Below are positions 34,235-44,780 of a DNA stretch of 64,000 nucleotides, piece by piece. The stretch comes from Platynereis dumerilii (taxonomy: Eukaryota; Annelida; Polychaeta; Phyllodocida; Nereididae). Each line of letters opens with the position of its first letter. The stretch's first letter is position 1. The stretch covers positions 128,317,138 through 128,381,137 of the forward strand of contig JAPTHN010000001.1 of the NCBI GenBank assembly GCA_026936325.1. Reading direction: 5' to 3'. The notes below the pieces were generated by a model. That model was given only the letters and a program-made list of their open reading frames with translations. It searched no databases and was not told where the DNA came from. Position numbers and translations under genes: made by a program.

Positions 34235-35069
34235 GGTGGCTCGATACTCGTGAACTTTCTAAGATAGGATTTCTTAAAAATAGTTTAGAATGATCCAAAA
34301 TATAGTATATAGCAAGGATATGTAAAAAAAAGTGTTCGCAACCAGACTTTTTTTCAAAATATTTGAGGTTATGTACAAGAAAGTCAGTCCACGCAAACCT
34401 GAAAAACTCAATTTTTTTCTTAAATTTTTTACTGTGAAGTTTGCCCTGCCATTCAGTGGTCATGCATCCCATATTATGCAATGAAGGATGAAATTAAAGA
34501 AGACACTTTCATGGAAAAGCTGATTATAATTTCAAAGAGATATATTTAGTTTAAAGGGCTTTCGAAGGGGCTCGGAGTAACAATATTGATTTTGACAATT
34601 TTAGCTTATTTCATAAACCATGGCGCAAAAAAAAATTGGCTAGATAGGATTTCTCATTTCTTTGTCATTTATTTCCAAATATTATGAGGAACAATAAAAA
34701 GCATAAGAGAAGGTTTCCTACCGCGATGGATTTTGATATAAAAATTTATTTGTATCTCAAAGTCATTTTTGAGAAATTAGACCTGCTTGCCGAAAATCGC
34801 CTGTAAAAATTTTCTGTTTTGAGTATCAAGTTGAATCTTCGGCTGTATGTAGTACTCTTCAAGGCGCATCCAATGCTGCAAGCGAGAAGATTCTAGCCCT
34901 AATAGAAGTGGCGCAAATGGAAAACGAAGCGGCCATCGGATGGAATTTTCAGAATTAAAAAAAGATGATGAAGCAGAGACTATGCAATGGTGACGTTACG
35001 ATAGATAGGGCCTGCCTGGCTGCGCGTGAATGTGCGTAAATGACCATTTGGCGTGAGTAGCGAGCCACC
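34235..35069. mobile_element. 835 bp element with TTAA target duplication (piggyBac- or Kolobok-type)
   Basis: TTAA at 34231-34234 and 35070-35073 flanks inverted ends GGTGGCTCGATACTC and GAGTAGCGAGCCACC, which differ at one position. TTAA duplication is used by piggyBac and Kolobok groups. No transposase remains, so it is non-autonomous. It interrupts the N-terminal part of the Penelope-like element, and removal of insert plus one TTAA restores a continuous sequence. Confidence 0.8.
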
Positions 35070-35256
35070 TTAACAGGCGATTTGAGGTGGAAACATTTTG
35101 GTACTAGGTTGTTACGGATGCATTTCCAATTTAATATAATGGCTGTTGTTCTTCCATCGTGCGAGTTTTTTGGTGATTTTCTCCAACGATCTGAGCAATT
35201 TGAGGACGTCTCGCCCATGTTGACTCCAGATATAACTATGAAGGTTTAATCCTGAG

Positions 35257-36429
35257 ATGGACGAAAGCTCTGGTGAGTCAAAACTTGGACCTTTGTGCTT
35301 TGAAATCATCACAAAATTTTGCAAATATAGGTTTTCATTCAAGCCTTGAATGAAGGCAAAGTATTTATAGTTCACAAATCAAAAGACCTGGAATTTCCTA
35401 TAGGCATGAAAACAAACATAATATTCATGATTTCAACGGAGCTGTCACCTTTATTTCAATTTCACAAAAAAAAACTAGAATTACCCATAAGAATAGCAAT
35501 TACGTAAAAGTCAGTTGGAAAGGGCCAGCAGAATAGTATCTAAGAAATGGCAGATTTATAGAAATTAGATGAAAATGCTTTAAAAGGATAGAAGGCAAAT
35601 AATCTATCTATATAAACGCTTAGCATTATTAAATGGTTGCCCCCTTATGTCTCATTCCTTTGCACACAATGCACACCTAGCCACCCACTCCTTTGCACAC
35701 CTATCATGCATTTTTAGTCCTTTTTCCTACCTGCCATCAAAATAGAAGGCCTCTGAAACCTATTTTCATAGCAGGTTTCACATCGATTCACCAATTCTTA
35801 CCACTCTATGCTCACCAACCAAGCCATTCCCTTCGTGAGTGGACTTCCGGTCTGTTAACTTTGTTGTCATCCAGGCCAGGGGGGGGGCACTCACATTGAA
35901 ATCATACTATTATGCGTCTGTCTATGTTATAAGTACATCTACCTATCTATCTTGCTATCTATCTTGCTATCTATCTTGGTAGCTACATGTATGTGTCCGA
36001 TTGCTAATTGTATACCTAACAACCCCCCCCCCCTGCAGCCTGCATTTTCCCGCCATTCTGCTGTTCATTTTGATGCTACATAGGCCTACACAATGCATGT
36101 ATATTGACTTCCTGAAGATAGCTTCACTTGCTTTAAAGTGCAATTCACTTTCACACCTCCTTTGATGACAATCAAGAACGTCAAAGGCATTTACTCAATA
36201 TAATTTAAGAATATTACATTTTCCATTGCATCTACTTCATCTCAATCAACTTCATTGATTCCTATAAACCAATGCTTACACTTAATAGCCCTTCACTTTT
36301 AAATGCATTCATTTTCACACATCAAGCCTGTCCTCTTTTCCACCTATTTTGCTACACTACATACTCACTCCTCCCTGGACCTTCTCAATTTTTGCATCGA
36401 TTGTCTATTGATAAATAACACTCATGTTA
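35257..36429. other. No gene; simple-sequence patches only
   Basis: AT-rich sequence. It contains a CTTGCTATCTAT tandem patch near 35940-35980, poly-G and poly-C runs near 35880 and 36027, and pyrimidine-rich stretches with repeated CCTTTGCACAC near 35660-35700. I see no coding region or element ends. Confidence 0.45.
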
Positions 36430-37817
36430 AACATGGGCCAACAATATCGCAATATTTAATTTAGCCAATATATCTCAATTTTCCCTCACAAAATCAAATA
36501 TCAACCACACCTTTTCACCACAGCTGTCAAAAATATAACTTCTTTTTTGCCCTGCTCACTTCATTATTATCACCCTTTTACAGTGGCGGCAGTGTTCCTG
36601 CCTAAATTACTACCTACATGATCATCTTGCATTGAAGGGGGGGGGGGGACACTGCTAGAGGGGGCCAACAATATCGCAATATTTAATTTAGCCAATATAT
36701 CTCAATTTCCCCTCACAAAATCAAATATCAACCACACCTTTTTGGCGCCGGCCAGATCGTTAGATCTTGCCGGCTACTCTGTTTTGGACTTGGACACAGG
36801 GTGGGTCATGACGTGGACGTTGCGTTGTTTTGATCTCGTGGACGGTAGTTCGTTGCATATCCACTAGAGGGACGAGGGTGCCGCGATCAGCGCCATTTTG
36901 CCTCTGGTGGAATGTTATGGAACTACGAAAATAAATGAAGTCAGTTTAAGGCTGCTTTCATCAATGATGGCAAGCAGTGATGGCAAGGGCAAGCAATGCC
37001 AATGATGGCAAATTGCCATTAAGAATAGCTCAGAGGGGTGAACTCTGAAGTCAGCAGTGAAGTGTCAAAGCTAATTGCACTTTGCTGTGATTGTGATGCT
37101 GACTCAGGTACTACACATTGACATGCATTACCAGGTAACTGCTATTAGTTTAGGCCTATTGTGTAAGCAAGTTCCAATTTAATAAATATGTATTAAACAT
37201 TAAACCTAAACTAAAATTTCCCACAAAACTTTCACTTAAATTGTGAAAATATACGAGTTTTGTCTAATATTTCATGAAAAAAGTAAAGCAATTATTTTCT
37301 GTCAAGAACTGACATTTATTTTGGCGTTATTCTCTATAATAGGGCCAACATCATTGATAGTTTCAAAAAACACTCATAAGTCTTGTTTTGTCATTTTATA
37401 AATTCAGCTCAATTTTTCTCTACTTCCTTCTCTTTTAAACGTGTTTGTTGACACCTTTTTTGAAGCCTTTCTTTTTACTTATAAATAAATCATCTTTATG
37501 CCCTCTGGCAAACAGATGCATACATACATGGCTCAAACAAGACCCATAAGCAGTAGTGATAGCAAGTGACTTGAAGTGAGAGACATATATAGGCCTATTG
37601 GGAAAATATTACGGCGCCATTTCGTCCCTGTGGGACAGCATTCCATGCACCACATGATCCCCTATCCCATACTTCATCTAGTCACCACAGCTGTCAAAAA
37701 TATAACTTCTTTTTTTCCCTGCTCACTTCATTATTATCACCCTTTTACAGTGGCGGCAGTGTTCCTGCCTAAATTACTACCTACATGATCATCTTGCATT
37801 GAAGGGGGGGGGGGGAC
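36430..37817 (+). repeat. Tandem duplication of a ~237 bp unit, second copy interrupted
   Basis: The unit starts GGGCCAACAATATCGCAATA and ends GGGACACTGCTAGAGG. Copy 1 is 36430-36659. Copy 2 begins at 36660, breaks at 36741 and resumes at 37682 with TCACCACAGCTGTC through 37817. The interruption is the element at 36742-37681. The copies are nearly identical, so the duplication, and hence the insertion into it, is recent. Confidence 0.88.
36742..37681 (+). mobile_element. CATCTAG-type rolling-circle-like element, complete
   Basis: The left end is TTGGCGCCGGCC with a hairpin GCCGGC-AGATC / GATCT-GCCGGC. The right end has the subTIR ACGGCGCCA, a GTCCC / GGGAC hairpin and CTTCATCTAG. Comparison with the uninterrupted copy at 36505-36520 shows it inserted between T and T of CCTTTTCACC with no target duplication. 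It is 940 bp with no coding region. Absence of duplication, a CTAG 3' end and end hairpins fit the Helitron/Helentron class. Confidence 0.85.
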
Positions 37818-38199
37818 ACTGCTAGAGGAATACCAGTAATGCTCAGTCTGGCCATTTTCTCCTATTAAACAAAAAACTCAACTTGCTCAAGGCTTCACTC
37901 AAAAGTACAGCTTTTATACTTCTTGCATTCTTAATGGGTATTTTCTAGTTATGATATATTGGAAAAGAAGGTCAGTTGCATTTCAAGATGAATGAAATAT
38001 AAATGTGGCACTTAAAATAAGAATATGACATATGTTTTAAATAGGACCTGTGGCATCACATTGCAAATTCTATAGCTGGGTCAACAGCCTCATTTGTCAC
38101 TCCAGAAGACAATTACTGCATAACTGATCGAGTATGGTCCAAATAAACTCTTCCAATATTAAGTTCTTGGGTTGTGATTTGTGTGTAAATGGATAAATA

Positions 38200-38272
38200 T
38201 TGCGGCAACATTTCGTCCCTGTGGGACAGCATTCCATGCGCCGAAAGATCCCCTATCCTATGCTGCCTCTAG
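38200..38272 (+). mobile_element. CTAG-type element 3' end
   Basis: CGTCCCTGTGGGACAGCATT followed by CCATGCGCCG and GCTGCCTCTAG matches the right ends at 37625-37681 and 41565-41619. The subTIR before it is TTGCGGCAACA; the matching start was not found, so only the 3' part is certain. Confidence 0.65.
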
Positions 38273-39552
38273 TTTTAAAATAAATTGATATTTTAGAAAG
38301 ACAAATGATGTTTTCATGCATAATTCATTTTGCTCTACATCTTTTTAACTGAATGAGCCATAGGCTCATTCAGTTATTCTGGTTGCTCTTGGCTGGTACT
38401 CACCAATGGCAAATTATACGCAAAATCTCAAGATAGGCTAGGAGTTAGGGCTTCTTAGTTGCTAGTTTGATGTATGGAGTGAATGTGCAAAAAAATTTGG
38501 AAGCAAAAATTAGATTGGAGTACATTTGATGATATTTATCCTAATGCATTCAAGCACTGACTTGCCTCTCCACTAGCCAGCCAAGAACTGGCAACCCTCG
38601 AAATGTAAATATTGGGACTTTGCCAGGAATGCAACCCTAATGCAACCCATGCTTCAGTGATCAGCCACCTGTTGGCAGAGTTGCAAACAAGCCACCAGGC
38701 CACCTGTAGGCAGAGATGCAAACTAGCGAATACTAGTCAACTAGTAACCATGCCAAGTCGTAACCAAACCAACTCGTAACCATTTTTAACCGGCCTTACA
38801 GCGGAGGCCGGTTAATACAGGAGCTGTAAATGGATCAGGTGAAACCATAAACAGTAGGCATAAACTGCAACCACAAGCTTGCAACCACAAACCAGATGTA
38901 AACCACGGTTTATCCCCATTGTGACCTTAATATTTCACTTACAGTTATGAAATTTGGTACAGGTATGGGACTCTGGGTATGGATTGGGAACATGTCGAGA
39001 AACCCAAGATGGCTGTCGTTTTGTAGCGGCCATTTTGGCAGCCATCTTTCTTCATTCTTGAACTGCCCATTGTGACCTTAATATTTCACTTGCAGTTATG
39101 AAATTTGATACAGGTATGGGCCTCTGGGTATGGATTGGGAACATGTCGAGAAATCCAAGATGGCTGCCATTTTGTGGTGGCCATTTTGGCAGCCATCTTT
39201 CTTCATTCTTGAACTGCCCATTGTGACCTTAATATTTCACGTACAGTTATGAAATTTGGTACAGGTATGGGCCTCTGGGTATGGATTGGGAACATGTCGA
39301 GAAATCCAAGATGGCGGCCATTTTGTAGTGGCCATTTTGGCAGCCATCTTCATTCTTGAACTGCCCATTGTGACCATAATATTTCACTTACAGGTATGAA
39401 ATTTGGTACAGGTATGGGACTCTGGGTATGGATTGGGAACATGTCGAGAAATCCAAGATGGCGACCATTTTGTGGTGGTCATTTTGGCAGCCATCTTTCT
39501 TCATTCTTGAACTGCCCATTGTGACCTTAATATTTCACCTACAGTTATGAAA

Positions 39553-41619
39553 TTGTCCCCCCTTACACTTTAGTGTAAGAGGGGGATAATGTTTTGAGCT
39601 TGAAGCATCGTGGAATAATATTTTGTACTGCACTTTTCTTCAAAGCCACAGGGTTTGCTGCCTCAAAATTGGTCTAATTTCGTTCATTGCAACATCAAGT
39701 ATGTTAAGGCATCTATTGTTACCCTTCTACAATTCATTTTCCAAGTCAAATCCACCTTTAAACTTTGTAAATCGTTTCGTTTTTTCGGTGTCACGAGATG
39801 TTACCGCGGCCGTTTTCGATTTTGTAAGGATTGGGTTACTGGAGCGGTCCGGGTGACTTACGTCCGCGGGCATTTTCGATCTTTTTGGTCGATTTACTCC
39901 AGGGGTCCGCTTGACTTCCGTTCGTCACTAATCAAAAACGTATCCTATTGTGCAGTATGCACATCCACTGTGTCTGCAGTCCATCAATGACAATCAATGA
40001 TAGCAATCATTGATAGCGATCAATGATAGCGATCAATGATAGCGATCAATGATAGCAATCAATGATAGCAATCAATGATAGCAATCTGATAGCAATCAAC
40101 GATAGCAGTCAACGATAGCAGTCAACGATAGCAGTCAACGATAGCAGTCAATGATAGCAGTCAATGATAGCAGTCAATGATAGCAGTCAATGATAGCAGT
40201 CAATGATAGCAGTCAATGATAGCAGTCAATGATAGCAGTCAATGATAGCAGTCAATGATAGCAGTCAATGCTGCCAATCCATGATGCCAATCAATGATAC
40301 CAGTCAATGTTACCAATCTATGCTACCAATAAATCTTAGGTAATAAGAAATAGATCGGACACTCCTGTACTTCAAAGGTACACACTGCGTTTCGGTAGGG
40401 GCCTAATGACCATTTAATTGCTTTGAAATAAGGGCAGTAATTACCTCAATTCAATTGTCAAGAACCCAAAGAAACAATGGACTGGATATGAAAAAGATAT
40501 ATTGGAATGATTTTAGATAAATTTATATAAAAAAGGAAATATGTTTCATTGACTGACTCATTAAGTTATGTACTTATAATCAGGTGAAACACTAGGGATA
40601 GATATATTTTTTAATAATTATATGATGTGTTTTTTAAAATGTCATTTTTTGTTCTTAAAAATCATCATACAACCATGTATCTTTCAGGGATCAACAGAGA
40701 ATTGTTAGAACTTTTCAAAATGGGGTCTGCCTCTTCTATAGGCCCAATGATAGTGAAATTGTGATCCATCAAAGTTCTTTCGATCTCCAACTAGTTCTAC
40801 TTGTCTTCTAAAAAAATGGTACTTTTAAATGCATGTAACTCAATTCGAGGAAATTCGAAGATTAAACCATTATAACCATTATTAAGAGAAGATTCTTGGC
40901 TTTCTAATGAATGTAGTCTCATCTACGGCTTTACATGGATTGGAGGGTTTATTTGAGTTTTAAAAATTCATGTTTTTCCGAATTTATCAACATTTTGGTC
41001 CATAACTCAAGTTATTACAGGCCTATGATTAAAATAAAAACATGTATAGAATTGTCTGAGTTAGCTTGATGCATATGAGTTAGTTTCATGTACATTGGAC
41101 AAAAAATTTTAATTAGTAATTTGCAGCCTCTATCTTTGAAAGGGGTGAAGATGAAGATGCTCTGTGCTCGCTGAAGCGCGTGTACATCACACAAAATATG
41201 TGATTAACAACTCATTACAGATTTTGGGCCAGCTCTGGGTCAATATGAAACCTTGGTAATGACCATATAATGATAACTGTTTTATGACTTAAGTGAGTTT
41301 CCGATCTATTTCTTATTCCCTAAGAATAAATGATAACAATCAATGATACTACTAATCATTGTATGTGTGATTATCATTGGCAATGGGAAAGGTCTTTCAT
41401 TATATTACACAAGACATTGACAGTAAATAATAAAAACAATTACAGCTTTGGAAAGTAACACTTCAGCAAAGCGTGGGTGGAAAGTAAATGTTAACATTGT
41501 ACAATTTTGATTTACCTTTGTTTGGTTAGTGATTAAATGTGAAAATAGGGGGGAGAATTAAGTCCCTTTGGGACAGCATTACATGCATCGAACGATCCCC
41601 TATCCTGTGCTGCATCTAG
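39553..41619 (+). mobile_element. CATCTAG-type element inserted in satellite B
   Basis: The left end is TTGTCCCCCC with the hairpin CCTTACACT / AGTGTAAG. The right end has GGGGGGAGAA, GTCCC / GGGAC and GCTGCATCTAG. Removing 39553-41619 rejoins GAAA and TTTGGTACAGG, exactly the satellite sequence, so there is no target duplication. At 2067 bp it holds a 13 bp minisatellite (39975-40325) and no recognised gene; the plus-strand frame at 39655-39990 matches nothing known to me. Confidence 0.85.
39975..40325 (+). repeat. 13 bp minisatellite
   Basis: More than 20 units of AATGATAGCAGTC and variants (AATGATAGCGATC, AACGATAGCAGTC) lie in a row. Variants are grouped along the array, which suggests local unit duplication. 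A few more units appear near 41330. The units adjoin directly without spacers, so this is not a CRISPR array. Confidence 0.95.
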
Positions 41620-42599
41620 TTTGGTACAGGTATTGGACTCTGGGTATGGATTGGGAACATGTCGAGAAACACAAGATGGCTGCCATTTTGTGGTGGCCAT
41701 TTTGGCAGCCATCTTTCTTCATTCTTGAACTGCCCATTGTGACCATAATATTTCACTTACAGTTATGAAATTTGGTACAAGCATGGGACTCTGGGTATGG
41801 ATTGGGAACATGCCGAGAAATCCAAGATGGCGGCCATTTTGTGGTGGCCATGTTGGCAGCCATCTTTCTTCGTTCTTGAACTGCCCATTGTGACCATAAT
41901 ATTTCACTTACAGTTATGAAATTTGGTACAAGTATGGGACTCTGGGTATGGAATGGGAACATGTCGAGAAATCCAAGATGGCGGCCATTTTGTGGTGGCC
42001 ATGTTGGCAGCTATCTTTTTTCATTTATTGAACTGCTCATAGTGACCTCAATATTTCGCTTAGAGTTATAAAATGTTTACAGGTATGGGCCTGTGGGTAT
42101 GGATCAGGGACATGTCGAGAAATCCAAGATGGTGGCCATTTTTGGCAGCCATCTTTCTTCATTTCTTGAACTGCCCATTGTGACTCTATATTTCACTTAC
42201 AGGTATGAAATTTGGTACAGGTATTGGCCTGTGAGTATGGATGAGTAACATGTTGAGAAATCCAAGATGGCGGCCATTTTGACAGCCATATTTCTTCATT
42301 CTTGAACTGACCATCGTGACTATATTTCACTTACAGTTATGAAATTTGGTACAGGTATTGGCCTGTGGGTATGGATGAGTAACATGTTGAGAAATCCAAG
42401 ATGGCGGCCATTTTGACAGCCATCTTTCCTTTTTTTTTAGAAATCTGTTCAAACTGCATTGATTCTATGCTAATAGGCTAACATCTTCCAATCAACTATT
42501 TCTCCTATCTTCCAATATCAGTTGCTCAATGGTTTAAGCAATGGCACCTTCAATTTTATTGCGCTAGGTCGGTTTTGAATCCGTGGATTCTTGTTCTAT

Positions 42600-43165
42600 T
42601 TTCCCAACCAAGTAGTAACCAAGAGATTTTCAAATCAAGGGACCATGACCAAGTATCAAAAAATAAAAATTGTATACAACTCGTAACCAGTACTCATCGC
42701 CAACTCGTAACCAGGGAAGACCAACTCGTAATCAGGGAAGACCAACTCGTAACCAGGGAAGACCAACTCGTAACCAGGGAAGACCAACTCGTAACCAGGG
42801 AAGACCATCTCATAACCACCAGTTGATCTTTGGCGGCGGTTTACCAACTTGTAATCACGGCAGATGGTGCATTGCTTGATAACCCAAGTTAGATGACAGG
42901 GAAAGCCACAAACTTTGGTTGGGCCTTGGTTACGAATTGGTAGGGCCCTACCTGATCACTACTTGGTAGGACCTTGGTTACGACTTGGTAGGGCCCTTGG
43001 TTACTAGTTGGTAAGGAAAATAAATTGATTTTAGTGAGTGGTTACCAGTCGGTGACCCACCAAAATAGGATGGTTACCAGTTGCCAGAGCTTTTGGTTAC
43101 CAGTTGGTTGGTTACCAGTTGGTTTGGTTACCAGTTAGCATGGCTACTAGTTGACTTGATACCAA
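42600..43165. repeat. Inverted minisatellite of the HLE-5 interior
   Basis: 42690-42820 has a 19-21 bp unit ACTCGTAACCAGGGAAGACC repeated about six times. From 42900 the reverse motif TTGGTTAC(G/T)A(C/G)TTGGTA is repeated in the opposite orientation to about 43165. Left of HLE-6, 38720-38785 carries the forward motif too (ACTCGTAACCA). The whole would form a large imperfect hairpin. Confidence 0.8.
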
Positions 43166-43695
43166 ACTAGCTCATGCTTTGAGGCAGTCCAATTGATGTC
43201 TGTTGAAGGAATTGCCAATAATTTTAGAACTAATAGCAAATATTTTCATTGCCAAGCTGTCAAAGCTGACAGAGGTTACAAATAAAATGCCATCAAGTCT
43301 GTATTGATTACCATCACTTCTCCCTTATATTTCTAATCTAGGCATACATAATTAAAAATGTAAAAGGTAAATCACAGCATAAACTGATAAATAAAATAAA
43401 TAGAATCAATTTCATTGCTTGTTAAAAACTGTTCAGTCTGTATATTTGACTCAGCATTTCAGAGTCTTGAATTTGCTTAAATAGTCTAAAATCATTGCAC
43501 TTGAAATCTTTCTTAAATATACATTTTGCAGTCAGTAAAATCAAGTCTTTAGGTTTCTCGGATCATTACAATAGCTAGGTAGTTCACTATTCCATTGGGT
43601 CACTGGTAGTACCAACCTTGGATTATATATGGAGCCACTGGAACTGTAGTTGCAATAAGTACTAACTGTTGCATGGACTAGACTAAGCTGCTAAG

Positions 43696-43880
43696 AGGAG
43701 GAGGATAGCTCAGTTGGTAGAGCGTCGGGCTCCTATGGGGAAGTGCTGTGCCTGCATGGTCGAACCCAGGCAGGGTCAGCCTCTCTATGAGCCTCTATGT
43801 ATAAGTAGCCCCTGACCTTGTCCGAGCCCAAGGGACGTTAAATGGAGACGGGTTGTATCCAGTGTTTTATGCTGGGGCAA
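43696..43880 (+). ncRNA. tRNA-derived SINE
   Basis: The head has an A box TAGCTCAGTTGGTAGAGC and, about 35 bp on, a B box GGTCGAACCCAGG, the internal RNA polymerase III promoter of a tRNA. The rest (CAAGGGACGTTAAATGGAGA onwards) is not tRNA-like, so this is a SINE rather than a tRNA gene. A block around TTGGATTATATATGGAGCCA occurs on both sides (near 43615 and 44050), indicating local duplication of the surroundings. The 3' limit is approximate. Confidence 0.75.
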
Positions 43881-44626
43881 CTGAAAGACCCTGGACATCC
43901 CTGAATTAATAGGGTATGTTCCAGACTCTCAGCCTTGTCATTTCATTTATCACTCAGCGATCAACCCTCAGCAAAATATCCAAGTGACAATGCTGAGTAA
44001 TTATCCAGATTCAGAAGTCTCTTTATAAACTGATAAACAGCTGGTCGTACCAACTTTGGATTATAGATGGAGCCACTAGGAATGTAGTTGCTTGAACTTG
44101 ACGTGGTAGTTTGACAGTTAGATATTTTTTTAATTTTGCAAACTTAATCTATGGGACTTGCCCATTTGGCTAAAATACTTTTTCATGTAACAATGCAAAG
44201 AACACCTGCACAATTAATATTTCAGATTTAGCATGTATCAATTTTGGAAGTTGTCAAACTTTAACTGAAGAGAACGAAGATGGATTCTGAAATATGTGCG
44301 TACATCATTAAAGCTGGGGAGCTGTAACTTTAAAGGAGTTGAGTATAGACATTACCATGTTCAACAACAAAAAACAGCTGATTCTAGCTGCATTAGATGT
44401 TAGACCAATTTGAAATTCAGAAGACCATGATTTTCTGAATATGTGAAAATGGGTGTCAAAACCTGAGTACACTTTGGTGGCTTGTGATACCACATATCGG
44501 CATCATTCAGTTTTGCAACCCCTGGGTTCTTGTTCATAAAAATAGCACTTCAAGTGAGCCGACTTAAGTCAGCTGCAGCCAACAAAATTCAGGTAGCTGA
44601 AAAAGTCAGCCATAATTTCTTCAAGT

Positions 44627-44692
44627 ATGGGTTGCCTCTAAATAGCCCACACCGGTGCTGATGGGGCGTAAAACACAAACTCACTCACTCAC
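44627..44692 (+). mobile_element. 66 bp LINE tail copy with 9 bp target duplication
   Basis: TCTTCAAGT flanks the insert on both sides (44618-44626 and 44693-44701). The insert reads CTCTAAATAGCCCACACCGG, GTGCTGATGGGGCG and CTCACTCACTCAC, the same tail as the ORF1-only LINE at 14912-14970. It is an extremely 5'-truncated insertion. Confidence 0.8.
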
Positions 44693-44780
44693 TCTTCAAG
44701 TGTGCTAATAAAAGGTGGCTGACATGGTTCCGGGCTCTATCACCCAACAATCTTGAAAATTGCTCTTATAAGTATCATAG

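Larger units (their letters stand above)
20755..35256 (-). mobile_element. Penelope-like element (RT + GIY-YIG), broken and split by insertions
   Basis: A minus-strand Penelope-like retroelement fossil. The reverse transcriptase part lies at 32577-35230 and the GIY-YIG endonuclease part at 20891-21471. The ~25 bp block starting ATATAACTATGAAGGTTT occurs at both outer edges (20755 and 35231). A block holding GGACGAAAGCTCTGGTGAGT occurs at the two edges in opposite orientation, as is common for the partly inverted terminal repeats of this group. Taking out the insertions at 21472-32574 and 34235-35069 leaves about 2.6 kb. It carries several breaks and is inactive. Both insertions happened after the element arrived. 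Confidence 0.85.
38925..42435 (+). repeat. Satellite B array (about 150 bp monomer), split in two
   Basis: Monomers at 38925-39552 and 41620-42435 read GAAATTTGGTACAGGTATGG, GGATTGGGAACATGTCGAGA, AATCCAAGATGGCGGCCATT, GGCAGCCATCTTTCTTCATT and GAACTGCCCATTGTGACC. The spacing of AACTGCCCA is 147-151 bp. Each monomer can fold by AAGATGGCTGCC against GGCAGCCATCTT. Later monomers are shorter and lack one GGCCATTTTG block. Open frames over the array are by-products. Confidence 0.93.
38786..42595 (+). mobile_element. HLE-6, satellite-bearing element inside HLE-5
   Basis: The left end is TT then AACCGGCC / GGCCGGTT around a 10 nt loop. The following 120 bp (GAGCTGTAAATGGATCAGGT onwards) is nearly identical to HLE-7. 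Then comes a satellite B array. The right end has GGTCGGTT, GAATCCGTGGATTC and TTGTT at 42595. The flanks both lie in the GTAACCA minisatellite of HLE-5. The array is split by the element at 39553-41619. Confidence 0.85.
38345..44534 (+). mobile_element. HLE-5, outer element of a three-level nest
   Basis: The left end is TT then AACTGAATGAGCC folding perfectly onto GGCTCATTCAGTT. The right end has CATTCAGTT (44504-44512), the palindrome AACCCCTGGGTT and CTTGTT ending at 44534. The interior holds an inverted minisatellite (38720-38785 and 42600-43165), split by HLE-6, and a tRNA-derived SINE. Without HLE-6 the element is 2.4 kb. No Rep/helicase is present. Confidence 0.78.

Noticed and set aside
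39655-39990. 111-codon plus-strand frame inside the CATCTAG-type element
   Set aside because: No motif of Rep, helicase or any known domain, and the composition is not convincing.
39975-40325. Possible CRISPR array
   Set aside because: The 13 bp units adjoin directly with no spacers; it is a eukaryotic minisatellite.
41719-41962. Minus-strand frames over satellite B, also 61453-61641 and 62091-62465
   Set aside because: Satellite monomers of about 150 bp are a multiple of three, so frames stay open by chance and repeat.
42575-42879. Three overlapping frames with LVTREDQ or GYELVFP repeats
   Set aside because: Translations of the GTAACCA minisatellite.
43696-43770. Functional tRNA gene
   Set aside because: A and B boxes are present, but the arms do not complete a cloverleaf with an acceptor stem and the transcript body continues as SINE sequence.
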